From Chionoecetes opilio (lineage: Eukaryota > Arthropoda > Malacostraca > Decapoda > Majidae), in contig JACEEZ010010991.1 in NCBI GenBank assembly GCA_016584305.1, positions 318,501 to 382,500 of the forward strand: a stretch of DNA of 64,000 nt, written 5' to 3'. Of this stretch, positions 1 through 39,734 are shown in pieces. The notes below the pieces were generated by a model. That model was not told the DNA's origin. It saw nothing but the letters and a program-made list of their open reading frames with translations, and ran no database searches. Position 1 is the first letter of the stretch. Each line of letters opens with the position of its first letter. Position numbers and translations under genes: made by a program.

Positions 1-268
1 AGAAAAGGTCAGACATGTTATCAAAAGACAGATTGGGCTTAGAAAAGGTCAGACATGTTATCAAAAAGACAGATTGGGCTTAGAAAAGGTCAGAAATGTT
101 AACAAAGACAGATTGGGCTTAGAAAAGGTCAGACATGTTATAAAAAGACAGATTGGGCTTAGAAAAGGTCAGACATGTTATCAAAAAGACAGATTGGGCT
201 TAGAAAAGGTCAGAAATGTTAACAAAAGACAGATTAGGCTTAGAAAAGGTCAATCCTGTGTCACAAAT
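1..268. repeat. Tandem repeat, ~40-bp unit
   Basis: About 6.5 copies built on cagattgggcttagaaaagg; it begins outside the window. Short ORFs through it are repeat shadows. Confidence 0.9.
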
Positions 269-621
269 CTTGACCTAACTTAGAAGATTAATTATTGGAG
301 TCAATCTTAATCAAAACTAGAACCAGGAATTTATATTAGACATGGCATACAGTTTACTAGATCTATATTAGTGATTTATATTGATAAGTAACAAAGCTAA
401 CTAAAATTAACTAAAACTTACTAAATTAACTAACTAAATAAACTAAACTCACTAAAGTAAATTGCCTGAAATCAAGAAAACTACCGTAATGCATAAAAGT
501 TGATTAATTTTATTTCTCGTAACAGTGACATTTGTACACCATAAATTATAGAAGCTTAAAATCTGCACAAGAACTTATAAAACACTGAGCAACACAGATC
601 TTTGCCAATGAAGAGTAAATT
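269..621. other. AT-rich intergenic sequence
   Basis: No ORF, RNA or repeat of note seen beyond short ctaa-rich runs. Confidence 0.6.
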
Positions 622-1087
622 ATGGTCTATTTTTTTAAAGAGGCAAAAATTCTATTCTATCTTAAGGTCTCCTGCTTAAAATAATTACCTGATAATATGG
701 TAAACTATGATAAAAATACAGCTGAAATTTAGAAGAGCCGTAGTATTCCCTTCTCCTACCGTAGACAACACTATAGTCGCCAGTCACTTGCCACAGCACT
801 TATGTCGCCAGGCACAATATATTACAAATTTTAGCATCCCTGCAAACTTTTATGTGCCACTGAAGATGATACACAGTAGTTTATATTATGTACATCACAC
901 TACAGGTCTTCAGTGGCATATAAAAGTCTGTAGTAATGCTAAAATTCGTAATATATTGTGCCTGGCGACATTAGTGCAGTGGAGAGTGACTGGCGACTAT
1001 AGTGTTATCTACAGTAGCATCAAATATCCGTCAGTAAGCAGCAAGGAGTCAGGATTTTTCACCTCATTAATAAAAACAGACTATAGT
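622..1087. mobile_element. MITE family C, split by a family A MITE
   Basis: Ends resemble inverted gtctattttttaa / ttaaaaacagactatag. Interrupted at 757-1015. Other copies at 9217, 55700 and 56040. No coding capacity. Confidence 0.7.
757..1015. mobile_element. Foldback MITE family A (copy 1)
   Basis: Near-palindrome beginning TACCGTAGACAACACTATAG and ending in its complement, arms of more than 100 bp. A TA target is likely, so a Tc1/mariner-type origin is possible. Nested in family C. Confidence 0.85.
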
Positions 1088-1185
1088 GAGAAAAGCACAG
1101 TACCTATTATATTCTGGGGATGATGCAATGTGGCTAGACGCTTCTGCTAATTATATCTAACTGTATGTCTGTCTATCTATGTCCC

Positions 1186-1408
1186 TAACCGTCAATAACA
1201 CCATAGTCGCCACTGCACTAATGTCGCCAGGTGCCATACATTACGAATTTTACCATCACTACTGATTTGTATGTGCCACTGAAGCACATAATATAAACTA
1301 CTGTGCATTCGTCTTCAGTGGCACACAAATCTGTACTGATGCTAAAATTTGTAATATATGGCACCTGGCGACATTAGTGCAGTGGCGACTATAGTGTTAT
1401 TGACGGTA
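1186..1408. mobile_element. Foldback MITE family A (copy 2)
   Basis: Palindrome with ends TACCGTCAATAACA / TGTTATTGACGGTA and arms containing atgtcgccaggtgccata. Confidence 0.87.
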
Positions 1409-1496
1409 TACTGTTATAGTAAGGGGTGTGAGTATTGTGGTGTGCCTCCCACGATAAGTATGCCACTCTTGCTACCCAGTACCCAGTGGTTTATAT

Positions 1497-1628
1497 TTAC
1501 AGGAACTACCACATGTAGGTCTCACGGCTTCTTGTGGCTTCCTTATTTTCTTATGTTCTTATGATTCCTCTGACAGGTTACATAAGAACATAAGAAAGGA
1601 TTATGTTCTTATGTTCTGACAGGTTAAG
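1497..1628 (+). mobile_element. LINE 3' tail fragment
   Basis: Carries the aggaactaccacatgtaggt end and ttcttatg tail shared by all LINE copies here, followed by inverted tail bits. Confidence 0.7.
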
Positions 1629-1678
1629 CTGGAGATGAATCAAGTCGTATCACAGAGCTCTATACATCCTTGCTCTGC

Positions 1679-1897
1679 TTAACCCCTTGAGGCCCAGAAC
1701 GTAATTTCCATTGTAATTTGGGTACCATTAGACGCTTTTTAGTGACTATAAGTAATATTTTATAGATGTGACCTGTTTAGTATCCTTGTCCACTACCTAA
1801 TTTGGTATATTTAGTTACTTTTCGTAATTTTATGGCTCGACAACATACAATTTCTTATAGCAAAGGAAAGATCTGGGCGACTAACATAAGGTGTTAA
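1679..1897 (+). mobile_element. TTAA-flanked MITE family P (piggyBac-like), diverged
   Basis: Starts TTAACCCCTTGAGGCCCAGA; the right end is eroded. One of ten copies in the window. Confidence 0.75.
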
Positions 1898-2324
1898 GAT
1901 ACATTAGCAGACAAAAATTGCTTTTGACGACAGTTCCAACATTTAGCCCAAAAGTTTAATTTAAGTATTTGGCTTAATTTAAAATTCTAAAGTATTAAGG
2001 TAGATCAGAATGTTGTGCATGCGAGAACAACTACTTTTTTAGTCCCCTCCGTTGAAGCGTTAAGATACCAAAAAACGTAATATTTCCAAATTTATAAAAT
2101 CAATTTAGACATTTTTTTGAAAATAACAATATTATGGAGGGAGACTGTTGTAGTGATTTCCTTGTCCCACTAACTTACCTGGTATATTCCAGTAGAACAC
2201 ATTTCGTAATTTTATGCTGGACAACATAAGATATGACTGTTTATATGCAAAAAGATTCGGGCTTGAATAGGGTTAAAATAAGAGTTTTTATACATCTTGT
2301 TAAGGAACACTTGTCCAGGAACTA

Positions 2325-2478
2325 CGAGAGGGAGGGAAGGGAGGGAAGAGAGAGAGAGGAGAGAGAGAGGAAGAGAGGAGTGAAGAGAGAGAGAGGGAGA
2401 GAGAGAAGGAGAGAGGAGAGAGAGAGAGAGAGAGGAGAGAGAGAGGAGAGAGGAAGAGAGAGAGAGAGAGAGAAGAAG

Positions 2479-2524
<46 letters not shown>

Positions 2525-2583
2525 GAGAGAGAGAGAGAGAGGAGAGAGGAGAGAGAAAGAGGAGAGAGAAGAGAGAGAGAGGA

Positions 2584-2620
<37 letters not shown>

Positions 2621-2755
2621 GGGGAAGACATGACCTTATCTCTATAGGGTTATGGAGATAAAGAGTTTGGGGGGGAGGGGAGGGAGAGGGGAGAAAAGAG
2701 GGGAGGGGAGGGAGGGAGAGGAGAGGGGAGAGGAGAGGGGAGGGAGAGGGGAGAC
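2325..2755. repeat. GA-rich microsatellite
   Basis: Imperfect (GA)n/(GGGA)n. Long Ser/Leu and Arg/Glu ORFs across it are artefacts. Confidence 0.95.
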
Positions 2756-3181
2756 AGTAAATACATCTTTCTGATAGATTTTTATGTGTTTTTATAATGT
2801 AATCATAGTTTTTAGGCAAGAGGTCCAGGGATGTCAAAATGCATTAACTGTCTAACTAAATGCACTATTAATCTTTTACACCAAGTTTGTTCATTAAGTT
2901 TGTTCATTTGTGATCTAAGAAGTCAGCTATGTGATGAGGAAAGGACAGATCTTTGGCTGTAAATGCTTTCTTAATACGAGTTCAAACAATTCACTTATTT
3001 GAAAACCATTAATGATATGCACTAATAAAAATCTAGCTTAGTGTATCAATATTTTCCAGCAATCTCCTATGCCTCAAGCACCATCTTTAAACACTTCACT
3101 ATGTCTCGCCCAGTAAAATATATCACATTGGTTAATAATAGTAAGCTATACATCCATGTCATAACGTCTGCATGGTTTCAT

Positions 3182-3410
3182 TACCGTCAATAACACTATA
3201 GTCGCCTCTGCACTTATGTCGCCATGTGCCATATATTACGAATTTAAGCATCACTACAGAATTGTATGTGCCACTAAAGAGGGATACACAGTAGTTAATA
3301 TTATGTACCTGTCTGCAGTGGCACATACAAGTCTGTAGTGATGCTAAAGTTTGGAATATTTAGGGCCTGGCGACATTAGTGCAGTGGTGACTATGGTGTT
3401 GTTGAGGGTA
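3182..3410. mobile_element. Foldback MITE family A (copy 3)
   Basis: Ends TACCGTCAATAACACTATAG / ctatggtgttgttgagggta; arms diverged by a few bases. Confidence 0.85.
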
Positions 3411-3651
3411 GAATTTTGCAATGCATGGGCTGGGGATTAAAAATAAACCTTGGAATGATAAGTTTCCGTAGCTTCAGCACTGCCTAATCCATTATCAATA
3501 AGGCCTATACTAAACCATGGTATAAATCACGCTACTCTTGTAAAATTTATCACTTGGTAACAGAAGGAAATAGTCTGGTAATCTGCCTTGTTTCTGAATC
3601 AAATGTTCTATATCAATGAGCCTATAAATACTAGACCATGGTACACATTAT

Positions 3652-3826
3652 AGGAGGCGCTTATTTCAGAAAGTCGATAAGCGCCATCAATAAAAAACTA
3701 AGAAAATAGCTTCAAACTGTTTCAATGTTCAAAAGATGTGACATTTTGAACATTGAAACATTTTGAAGCCATTTTCTTAGTTTTTTATGGATGGCACTTA
3801 TCGAACTTTCTGAAATAGCGCCTCAT
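3652..3826. mobile_element. Hairpin MITE family D (copy 1)
   Basis: Almost perfect ~80-bp arms (ttatttcagaaagtcgataa) around a short loop; a second copy lies at 50083-50256. Confidence 0.85.
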
Positions 3827-4015
3827 ATCTACCCTTGTAAAATTCATCACTTAGTAAAACTGTATAAAATGGAAACAGTCTGGTAATCTGCCTTGTTTCT
3901 GAATATAAGTTTCTTTATCAATGACTTCCATTATGTTCATGCACTTATATGATGATATTAAATACTTTGGCACAATGAGTGGAAAATGCTGGTGTATGGT
4001 GTGGTCCCTTTCAAC

Positions 4016-4560
4016 TACCCTCAACAACACTATAGTCGCCACTGCACTAATATCGCCTGGCACCATATATTACAAATTTTACCATCACTACAGACTTGTA
4101 TGTGCCACTACAGACAGGTACATAATATAAACTACTATGCATTCCTCTTTAGTGAGGTAAAAGGTAAAGATGGGAGCATACGCTAAGCTGCGCGTGGCAT
4201 GCGGTGTTCATCTCCGTGGCATTAGCCCTTAGAGCCTGTGGTGGGTGAGGAACCCATTACCCCGGGACACAGGGCTAGTGTGACTCCCGGGTTACCACAG
4301 TTACCTTCCCCAGGTTACCCCAGGTACCCATTTATCAACCCCGAAAGGAAGTAAGAACAGCTGGGTGGGCTGGTCACCGACTTGCCCTGGCCCGGGATCG
4401 AACCAGGGCCCGCAGATTCGTAGCCAGGCACGCTAGCCACTGCACCACGGAGGCGACATTTTTTTTAATGGCACATACAAATCTGTGGCGATACTCAAAT
4501 TCGTAATATATGGCACCTGGCGACATTAGTGCAGTGGTGACTATAGTGTTGTTGATGGTA
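4016..4560. mobile_element. Foldback MITE family A (copy 4) with nested SINE
   Basis: Usual A ends (actatagtcgcc / ggcgactatagtg-type) separated by an inserted SINE at 4147-4457. Confidence 0.82.
4147..4457 (-). mobile_element. tRNA-derived SINE
   Basis: On the minus strand the head has tRNA-like box A (gtgcagtggctagcgtgcct) and box B (ggttcgatcc-like), then a body shared with the copy at 47567. Inserted in a MITE. Confidence 0.8.
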
Positions 4561-5730
4561 GATCCCTTTAACCTTCATTGACTATGGTAATATAACAATT
4601 ATAATTATATTTCTTAAAACCTGTATAGTTCCAACCCTCCTACTCTTGTGTCATTCATCTGCTTCTTGATCACAGTTATCTATCATACAATCACATAACA
4701 TTAGAGTGCAATGACTGCCTAATAAAAACGTCAAATTCCATCCCTCCTACTCCTGCATATCATCTGCTTCTCGATTACAATTATCTATCATACAATCACA
4801 TAACATTAGAGTGCAATGACTGCCTAATAAAAACAATAGTAAATACACACAATATCTTAATAAAAATGACTGCCTATATAAACGTTCTTGCCCTCCTACT
4901 CTTACACTTTTCTTCTTCACTCACTCTTCACTCTTCCCTTTTCATACGAACGCAATGGCTGCCTCATAAAAACAACAGTAAATACACACAGTATCTGATC
5001 ATGGCACAATAAAACATAAAGGATTGTCAGAGCCATTCATGAGAAGTATAATTTTCCTACACGTGAGGTACTAAAAATTCTGAAAAATATACATCACGAA
5101 ATAATACCAATATTGCCAATTTTACACTTAGGAATATGACTAAAAATTCTTCATATACGTATAAAATGGGAATGCAAATTTGGTTACTGATCCTACTTCT
5201 ACCACACTACCTACCACTACCACTATAGCCGTAGATAGGGATAGTTTGGCCATGCTCGGTCTAAGCAGCGCCACATTGCCTCTATGCTCCATTGCTCCCA
5301 GTTCCGTATATTGTAATCAAGACATACATTACGGTAGCTCTGGCCGGTATTGCAGCTGTCGGTTACGATCTCCGACTATGTAGCCCTTCCAGCCTCTTCC
5401 TATGTTTCTTGTGTAGGGGTAAAAGACCTCCCTGACGGCCCCCCCTGCACCGTAAACATCAAATATCTGGCTTGTACGACGATAATTACAAAGTATCATA
5501 AGCATCTTAAATGAACATCTTATGAAGGTTTAAGTGAATAGACGTTATGGCAGAGCAGGATGGGAGGCAGAGGAGGCAGGCAGAGAGGCAGGAAGGCGTC
5601 CAGGGGCCAAGTATTCATATACATATAAAAAAAAACAAGACCAACCAAGGCAAACTAAGGAATATGACTAAAATTATTCATCTACATATAAAACAGGAAT
5701 GCAAATTTGGTTACTGATCCTACCATACGA
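4561..5730. other. Intergenic sequence downstream of TBC1D5
   Basis: Short tandem duplications (caatcacataacattagagt twice) and AT-rich sequence; part may be TBC1D5 3' UTR. No coding exon recognised. Confidence 0.5.
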
Positions 5731-5740
5731 GTGATATATT

Positions 5741-5895
5741 GTGGGGTATCCGGTCATTTCGCCCGCACCAAAGAGTCATTTCGCACAAAGTCAATTCACC
5801 CACACGCTGGAGTCATTTGGTATCCGGTCATTTCGCCCACACCAAAAGGTCATTTCACGGCCCCCAAAAGTCAATTCGCCACACGGTGGAGTCCT
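5741..5895. repeat. Short tandem duplication ~80 bp
   Basis: tatccggtcatttcgcccac-type unit repeated twice about 40 bp before the TBC1D5 stop, within its presumed 3' UTR. Confidence 0.7.
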
Positions 5896-5934
5896 TCGCT
5901 ATAGTCTACAAGGATCAGTATAGTAGGGCAAGGC

Positions 5935-35162
<29,228 letters not shown>

Positions 35163-35549
35163 CACAAAACCGCTTCATAAACCTGCAGGAAGGAAATCGA
35201 TGAAGTGGAGGCGCCGAGGTTGGGTTAGGATATAATGAGGTTGGATTTATAATATTTACTGTACTATTATTTTTTTGGATTTTTATGATTTTGCCTCAAT
35301 AATGATCAGATTATTGAGAAAAAACACGTCAAAATATCTCATAGGTAAAGAATAAGCATAAGAATAAGAATAATTGTAGGGGGCATCTCTCCCCCATTCT
35401 ATAATTATATTTTTCTATATAGTTTTATTTTCTCCAGACCTTCACGGATCCTTTCAGATACCTCTACAACGTAATTATAAAGTGGGGAGAGATTATAGAA
35501 TACCAGGTAAAATAGGTAATAGGTAAAAAGCAGAAGAAAATACGATAAG

Positions 35550-36045
35550 TGAAGCCAGAAATACCCCATTTTTACCCATTTAGCGTGCATATATTGCCTT
35601 TGCTTGGGTATTATATCATGCAATACAGCCCCACACCCTTTCTTACACCTTACATTGCCTTGAATATTGCATGGGAACCCGTAAGTTGAAGTAAAAAGCA
35701 TAAGAAAATAAGAGAAATAAGATAAGTGAAGCCGGAAATACCCCATTTTTACCCATTTCGCGTGCATATATTGCCTCTGCTTGGGTATTATATCATGCAA
35801 TACAGCCCCACACCCTTTCTTACCCCTTACATAGCCTTGAATATTGCACGGGAACCCGCAAATTGAAATAAAAAGCATAAGAGAAATATGATGAGTGAAG
35901 CCAGAAATACCCAGTTTTTACCTATTTATCGTGCATATATTGTCTTTGTCAAAGGGTAATATCATGCAATACAGCCCCATAGCCTTTCTTACTCCTTACA
36001 TAGTCTTGAATATTGCACGGAGAGGCGTAAATTGAGGTATAAATG
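35550..36045. repeat. Three tandem copies of ~170-bp unit
   Basis: Copies begin with gtgaagccagaaatacccca near 35550, 35726 and 35895; each includes atatcatgcaatacagcccc. Confidence 0.88.
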
Positions 36046-36971
36046 TAAGAATAAGAATAAATTTCCAATATGGCCACTGTGACGTCATCAAGAGCTGGAT
36101 CAGAGCTCCTCTTGATCTTGACATCCAACTCGAGACTACAACTATTCCTTTCATAATAAAAAACATCAAATAATGAATAAATCAATACAAATAGAGTAAA
36201 ATAATGATAAATAGGACTCAATAAGCCTAAAAACCAATGAAATAACGAAGAAATGATGAAATATCCTGTATCAAAAGATGGCCGGAAAAACCCCAAATTT
36301 ACCGTAACAAAAATCGACTTTTTACCCAAGGCTCAATAATTCGTGAACAAATATGGGCAAATACTATATGATGTGTGTATCTTATAAATAGTAACAGATC
36401 CTCGTTCAGTGTTGAAACCATGGAGCAATACATGTTTTGTTTTTTCGATAATTTGACCCTTTCAACCACTGAGTCAGATATATTCCTCCAGTAAACACGT
36501 GAAAAACACGTCACATAAACACACACAAACACACTGCGCCTGTAGGCATAGCTAATCACACACAAATATCCACACAGCTCATTTAGAAGGAGGAACAAGT
36601 TAGACGTTAAAATGTAAACAAAACCCGCCTAAAATAAATAAACAAAATACAGCCATCAGGCGCGTGATTAATACATAAAACGATGGGGAAATATCGAAAT
36701 ATATTAAAATACACAAAAATCCCCCTCCATTTGATGTAAAAAAAGAATTATAAAAAAAATATCGCAAAAATCTACGGTTACTAAATGATTGAATCGTATT
36801 TATTTTACGAAGGCCTTAAGTATCGCAGACTTTATATGGGAAGTCATAAAAAGAGCTGGGGTTTTGATTAAGGCTATGCAATCCATAATCGGTCCACGAA
36901 TAAAAAAGTTACTTCGTTTTAAATACTAATTGGCAACTCGTAACCTGGCGGCGAGGCAGAATTCCCTTCAG

Positions 36972-37004
36972 CCAATCAGCGGCCTTGCTCTGGTCTCAGC
37001 CAAT
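36972..37004. promoter_or_regulatory. Paired CCAAT boxes, candidate TBC1D5 promoter
   Basis: Two CCAATCAGCG motifs (36972 and 37000), 28 bp apart, lie in a relatively GC-rich stretch about 1.8 kb upstream of TBC1D5 exon 1. Spaced CCAAT pairs suit NF-Y. The transcription start is not determined; a minus-strand donor GTCAG|gtaagt at 37493 may belong to a leader exon. Confidence 0.35.
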
Positions 37005-37505
37005 CAGCGTTCAGTAACCAGCTGGGCGGCGATGTTTAGTGTATATTCCCGATATATAGACCTTATTTAATGGGAAATAAGGTTAAATTTACCTTTTAGT
37101 ACCTTATTTATGGCATATTAGTGACAATAGGAGTATTGTTATTGATAAATATAGGGTGGACGATAATACATTGCTGCTATATTAGCCTTTCAGCGTAATA
37201 TTCTCCCTGAAATATATGACATGATAGTTTGATGCCGGTAAATAGAATATGTTGACGTGTTTTCGCTAAGTGTCTCCCGCTGAATACTACAGAGACGTAT
37301 CCAGGGTATACCTTGATGCGCTGATCCTAGGTTCGAGTCCCGCGTGCCCGAGATTAGCTTCTATGGACCACTGTGGCCCGCGCCGTAGCCGTGGCCGCGG
37401 CGGTACGGGGCTGACACCGTTATAGTGGACGAGAATAGTTCCTATACACATAAGAATTCCCTATACACAATATTCTTGAAGACTAGACTTACCTGACATC
37501 TGTAA

Positions 37506-37715
37506 CATCGTGTAATTACGTTGTTATGTCAGTAAGGATGGAGGGATCGGTGTAATTACGTCGTTAGGTCAGTAAGGATAGGGGGATGGGTGTTATTAGC
37601 TTGTTAAATCAGTATAGGATGGAGGGATGGGTGTTATCAGCTTGTTAGGTAAGTAAGGATAGGGAGCTGGGTGTTATTAGCTTGTTAGGTCAGTCAGGGA
37701 TGGGTGGGTGTTGAC
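37506..37715. repeat. ~50-bp tandem repeat, 4-5 copies
   Basis: Unit has gtgttattagcttgttaggt and cagtaaggatagggg; imperfect. It adjoins a minus-strand donor-like site. Confidence 0.8.
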
Positions 37716-38553
37716 ACTTCGAGCAATGATAACTCTGACACAATACAGGAAATTAATCTCGAGTCGTGTAAGAGATATTTACAGCTTATCTTTACTTGAT
37801 TTAACAATACAAATGTCGTATATCCTCAAATATAGTTTATATAAGCTATTATTAGATATACCGTGGAAAAAAATGGGTTTGTAGTATGTTTTAGCCTCTT
37901 TTTTACAAATTCTCCATAACATGACCTGGACGTGTCCTAAATCGCGTCGTCTGCATTTATCACTTCTCACTCTTATTAAGTTATCTAATAGACTATTTGT
38001 ATTTAGCTGGTGAGGAGATATAAGTCATGTTCTCATATCACACATTGGACTTATATTTATATGTATCCATGACTATTAATATTGATGCAGGGCGGATTTT
38101 GAAAGTTTCTAAAAAAAAAAAAAAGTCCTCCTGCAACCATAATGAGTGCAGGACTTTTTTATTTTATTTATTTTTTATTTCTTATTTATTGTTTATTATT
38201 ATAAGATTACACAAGGGAGTCCCATGTGTAATGATGCAATCTTGGGAGTCCCTCTGTCGTCGGCGGGCATTTGATTCAGCGGTCTCCCTTATTAGCTTCT
38301 GAGAGAGATTGCATTATAGCTCCATGCTGCCACGCCTTGGTAAATACTACCTAGTACTACCTACTAAGTAACTGCTAAGGGCATATAGGGGGTGAGGGTA
38401 GGTAGTTATCGGGTGATTTAGGACAGTTCAGGGAATTATTTGGGTAGTTTTAATTATGTATACCGGGATACACTTCACAAAGTAGTGAAATTAGACTGAA
38501 TTAGACTGAAATAGGTAGAGCACCCACAAACTCATTACTGGACCAAGTTAACT

Positions 38554-39038
38554 TACCGTAGATAACAGTCAAGTCGCCACCTGTAGTGATGTCGCCGACT
38601 CGCCAGGCGCCAAATATTACGAATTATAGCATTACTACTGATTTTTATGTGCCACTGAAGATGATACACAGTAGTTTATATCATGACTGTATAATCTACT
38701 CTGTTTCAGCGTTGTTTTATGCTTTGTATCTGCAAGTATAGACGGTTTCAAATTTCACTACGCGGTTTTTTTTCGGGCGACGACGACTGCGGGACACTCA
38801 GTAAATAAACACTAGATGGCGACTTTATTGTTGGTAGCCACTTTGTAGATATTTTTGTAATTTGTTCATTTATAGCCATGCTATGACACAGATGAAGACA
38901 CAAAATGACACAGAGTCTCCAGATAGCCCCTTCTGACTTTCCTGAAATCATGGATGTAGAAATGTAAGTATTAACGCCACCACACGTCTCTAAACAGAAA
39001 AAAAAGTTGTCCTAGCGACTTTACTGTTATCTACGGTA
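38554..39038 (-). mobile_element. Long MITE A' (copy 1)
   Basis: 485 bp with TIRs TACCGTAGATAACAGT; over 90% similar to 62122 and 62932 copies. Shares its ends with short family A. Confidence 0.88.
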
Positions 39039-39380
39039 CAGTTAGGGACGCTACCCCTGAAATGTCGCAAATGGAAGAGGCCTAATAAATCTCTTCTTCA
39101 AGAGAAGGGGTCATTTCCTCTTCTCTTCTTCAAGAAGAGACACTGATGTGTCTCTTCTTGCTGTCTGGGTCTTTAGTTATTTCTTACTTCTCTTATTCTG
39201 TATTAATTTCTTTCTCTATCTTTCCTCTTATTTTCTTGCTGTCTGAATCTTTAGTTTTCGTTTCTTATTCTATCAAAAATATTTTCCCTCTCTGTCTTTT
39301 AATTTCTTTCTCTTTCTTTCCTCTTATTTCTCTGGTTATCCAAAAGATTAAGATTACATTTCTCGCTGCCAAAGGTAAAC

Positions 39381-39393
39381 ATTGGCTCACGTG
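39381..39393 (+). promoter_or_regulatory. NOL10 promoter elements: inverted CCAAT box and CACGTG E-box
   Basis: ATTGG at 39381-39385 and CACGTG at 39388-39393 lie about 275 bp upstream of the NOL10 ATG. CACGTG is the Myc/Max-type E-box common at ribosome-biogenesis genes; function here is inference. No TATA box is obvious nearby. Confidence 0.45.
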
Positions 39394-39665
39394 CGCATGG
39401 CCAGCCAGCCCCCACGCGTCATGACGCTACCGAGGTGAATATGGTCGAATAAGACATCAAATCAACTTTTCAACCTTCAACACTACTAAGGACCTAGAAG
39501 AGGAAGAGGGCGTTGAAATAGAAGCATTAGAAAGAGCCACGAAGTGATACAAAACAGGCAGGGCAAACGAAGGGCTTGTGAAGGCAGGTGGCGGGGAAAA
39601 GTTTGACACCCAGTTTGACAAGCCAAGACCTAGCTACGGTGTGAAGGCAGGAAGACACCACCACC

Positions 39666-39734
39666 ATGAGGGCTCTGGACGGCAGGAACAATGTGAAGGT
39701 GTACAACTTGAGTGCCGGAAAGAGTCTGCCAGAT
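39666..39734 (+). CDS. NOL10: NOL10 exon 1
   Basis: ATG in a strong Kozak context (CACCACCATGAG). 23 codons containing VKVYNLSAGKSLPD, matching human VKIYSLSCGKSLPE. Donor CAGAT|gtgagt, phase 0. Confidence 0.93.

Larger units (their letters stand above)
35183..39665. other. Region between divergent TBC1D5 and NOL10
   Basis: Holds three tandem copies of a ~170-bp sequence (35550-36040), a diverged dispersed repeat also present near 19 kb, the CCAAT pair, a ~50-bp tandem repeat (37506-37715), a hairpin at 38117-38160, a 485-bp MITE (38554-39038) and a pyrimidine-rich patch just before the NOL10 leader. No further coding exon was found. Confidence 0.6.

Noticed and set aside
2212..2837. Ser/Leu and Glu/Arg ORFs
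   Set aside because: Same cause, GA microsatellite.
35405..36598. Three minus ORFs (99-157 codons) upstream of TBC1D5
   Set aside because: They run through a tandem 170-bp repeat and AT-rich sequence; repeated FPCNIQG segments reflect the repeat only.
37310..37350. Possible tRNA gene (ggttcgagtccc box B)
   Set aside because: No matching box A or acceptor stem could be found at the right distance; probably SINE-derived or chance.
38748..38951. 67-68-codon ORF conserved at 38.7 and 62.2 kb
   Set aside because: Conservation is that of the MITE A' copies; the third copy (62932) has breaks, and the peptide has no known family.
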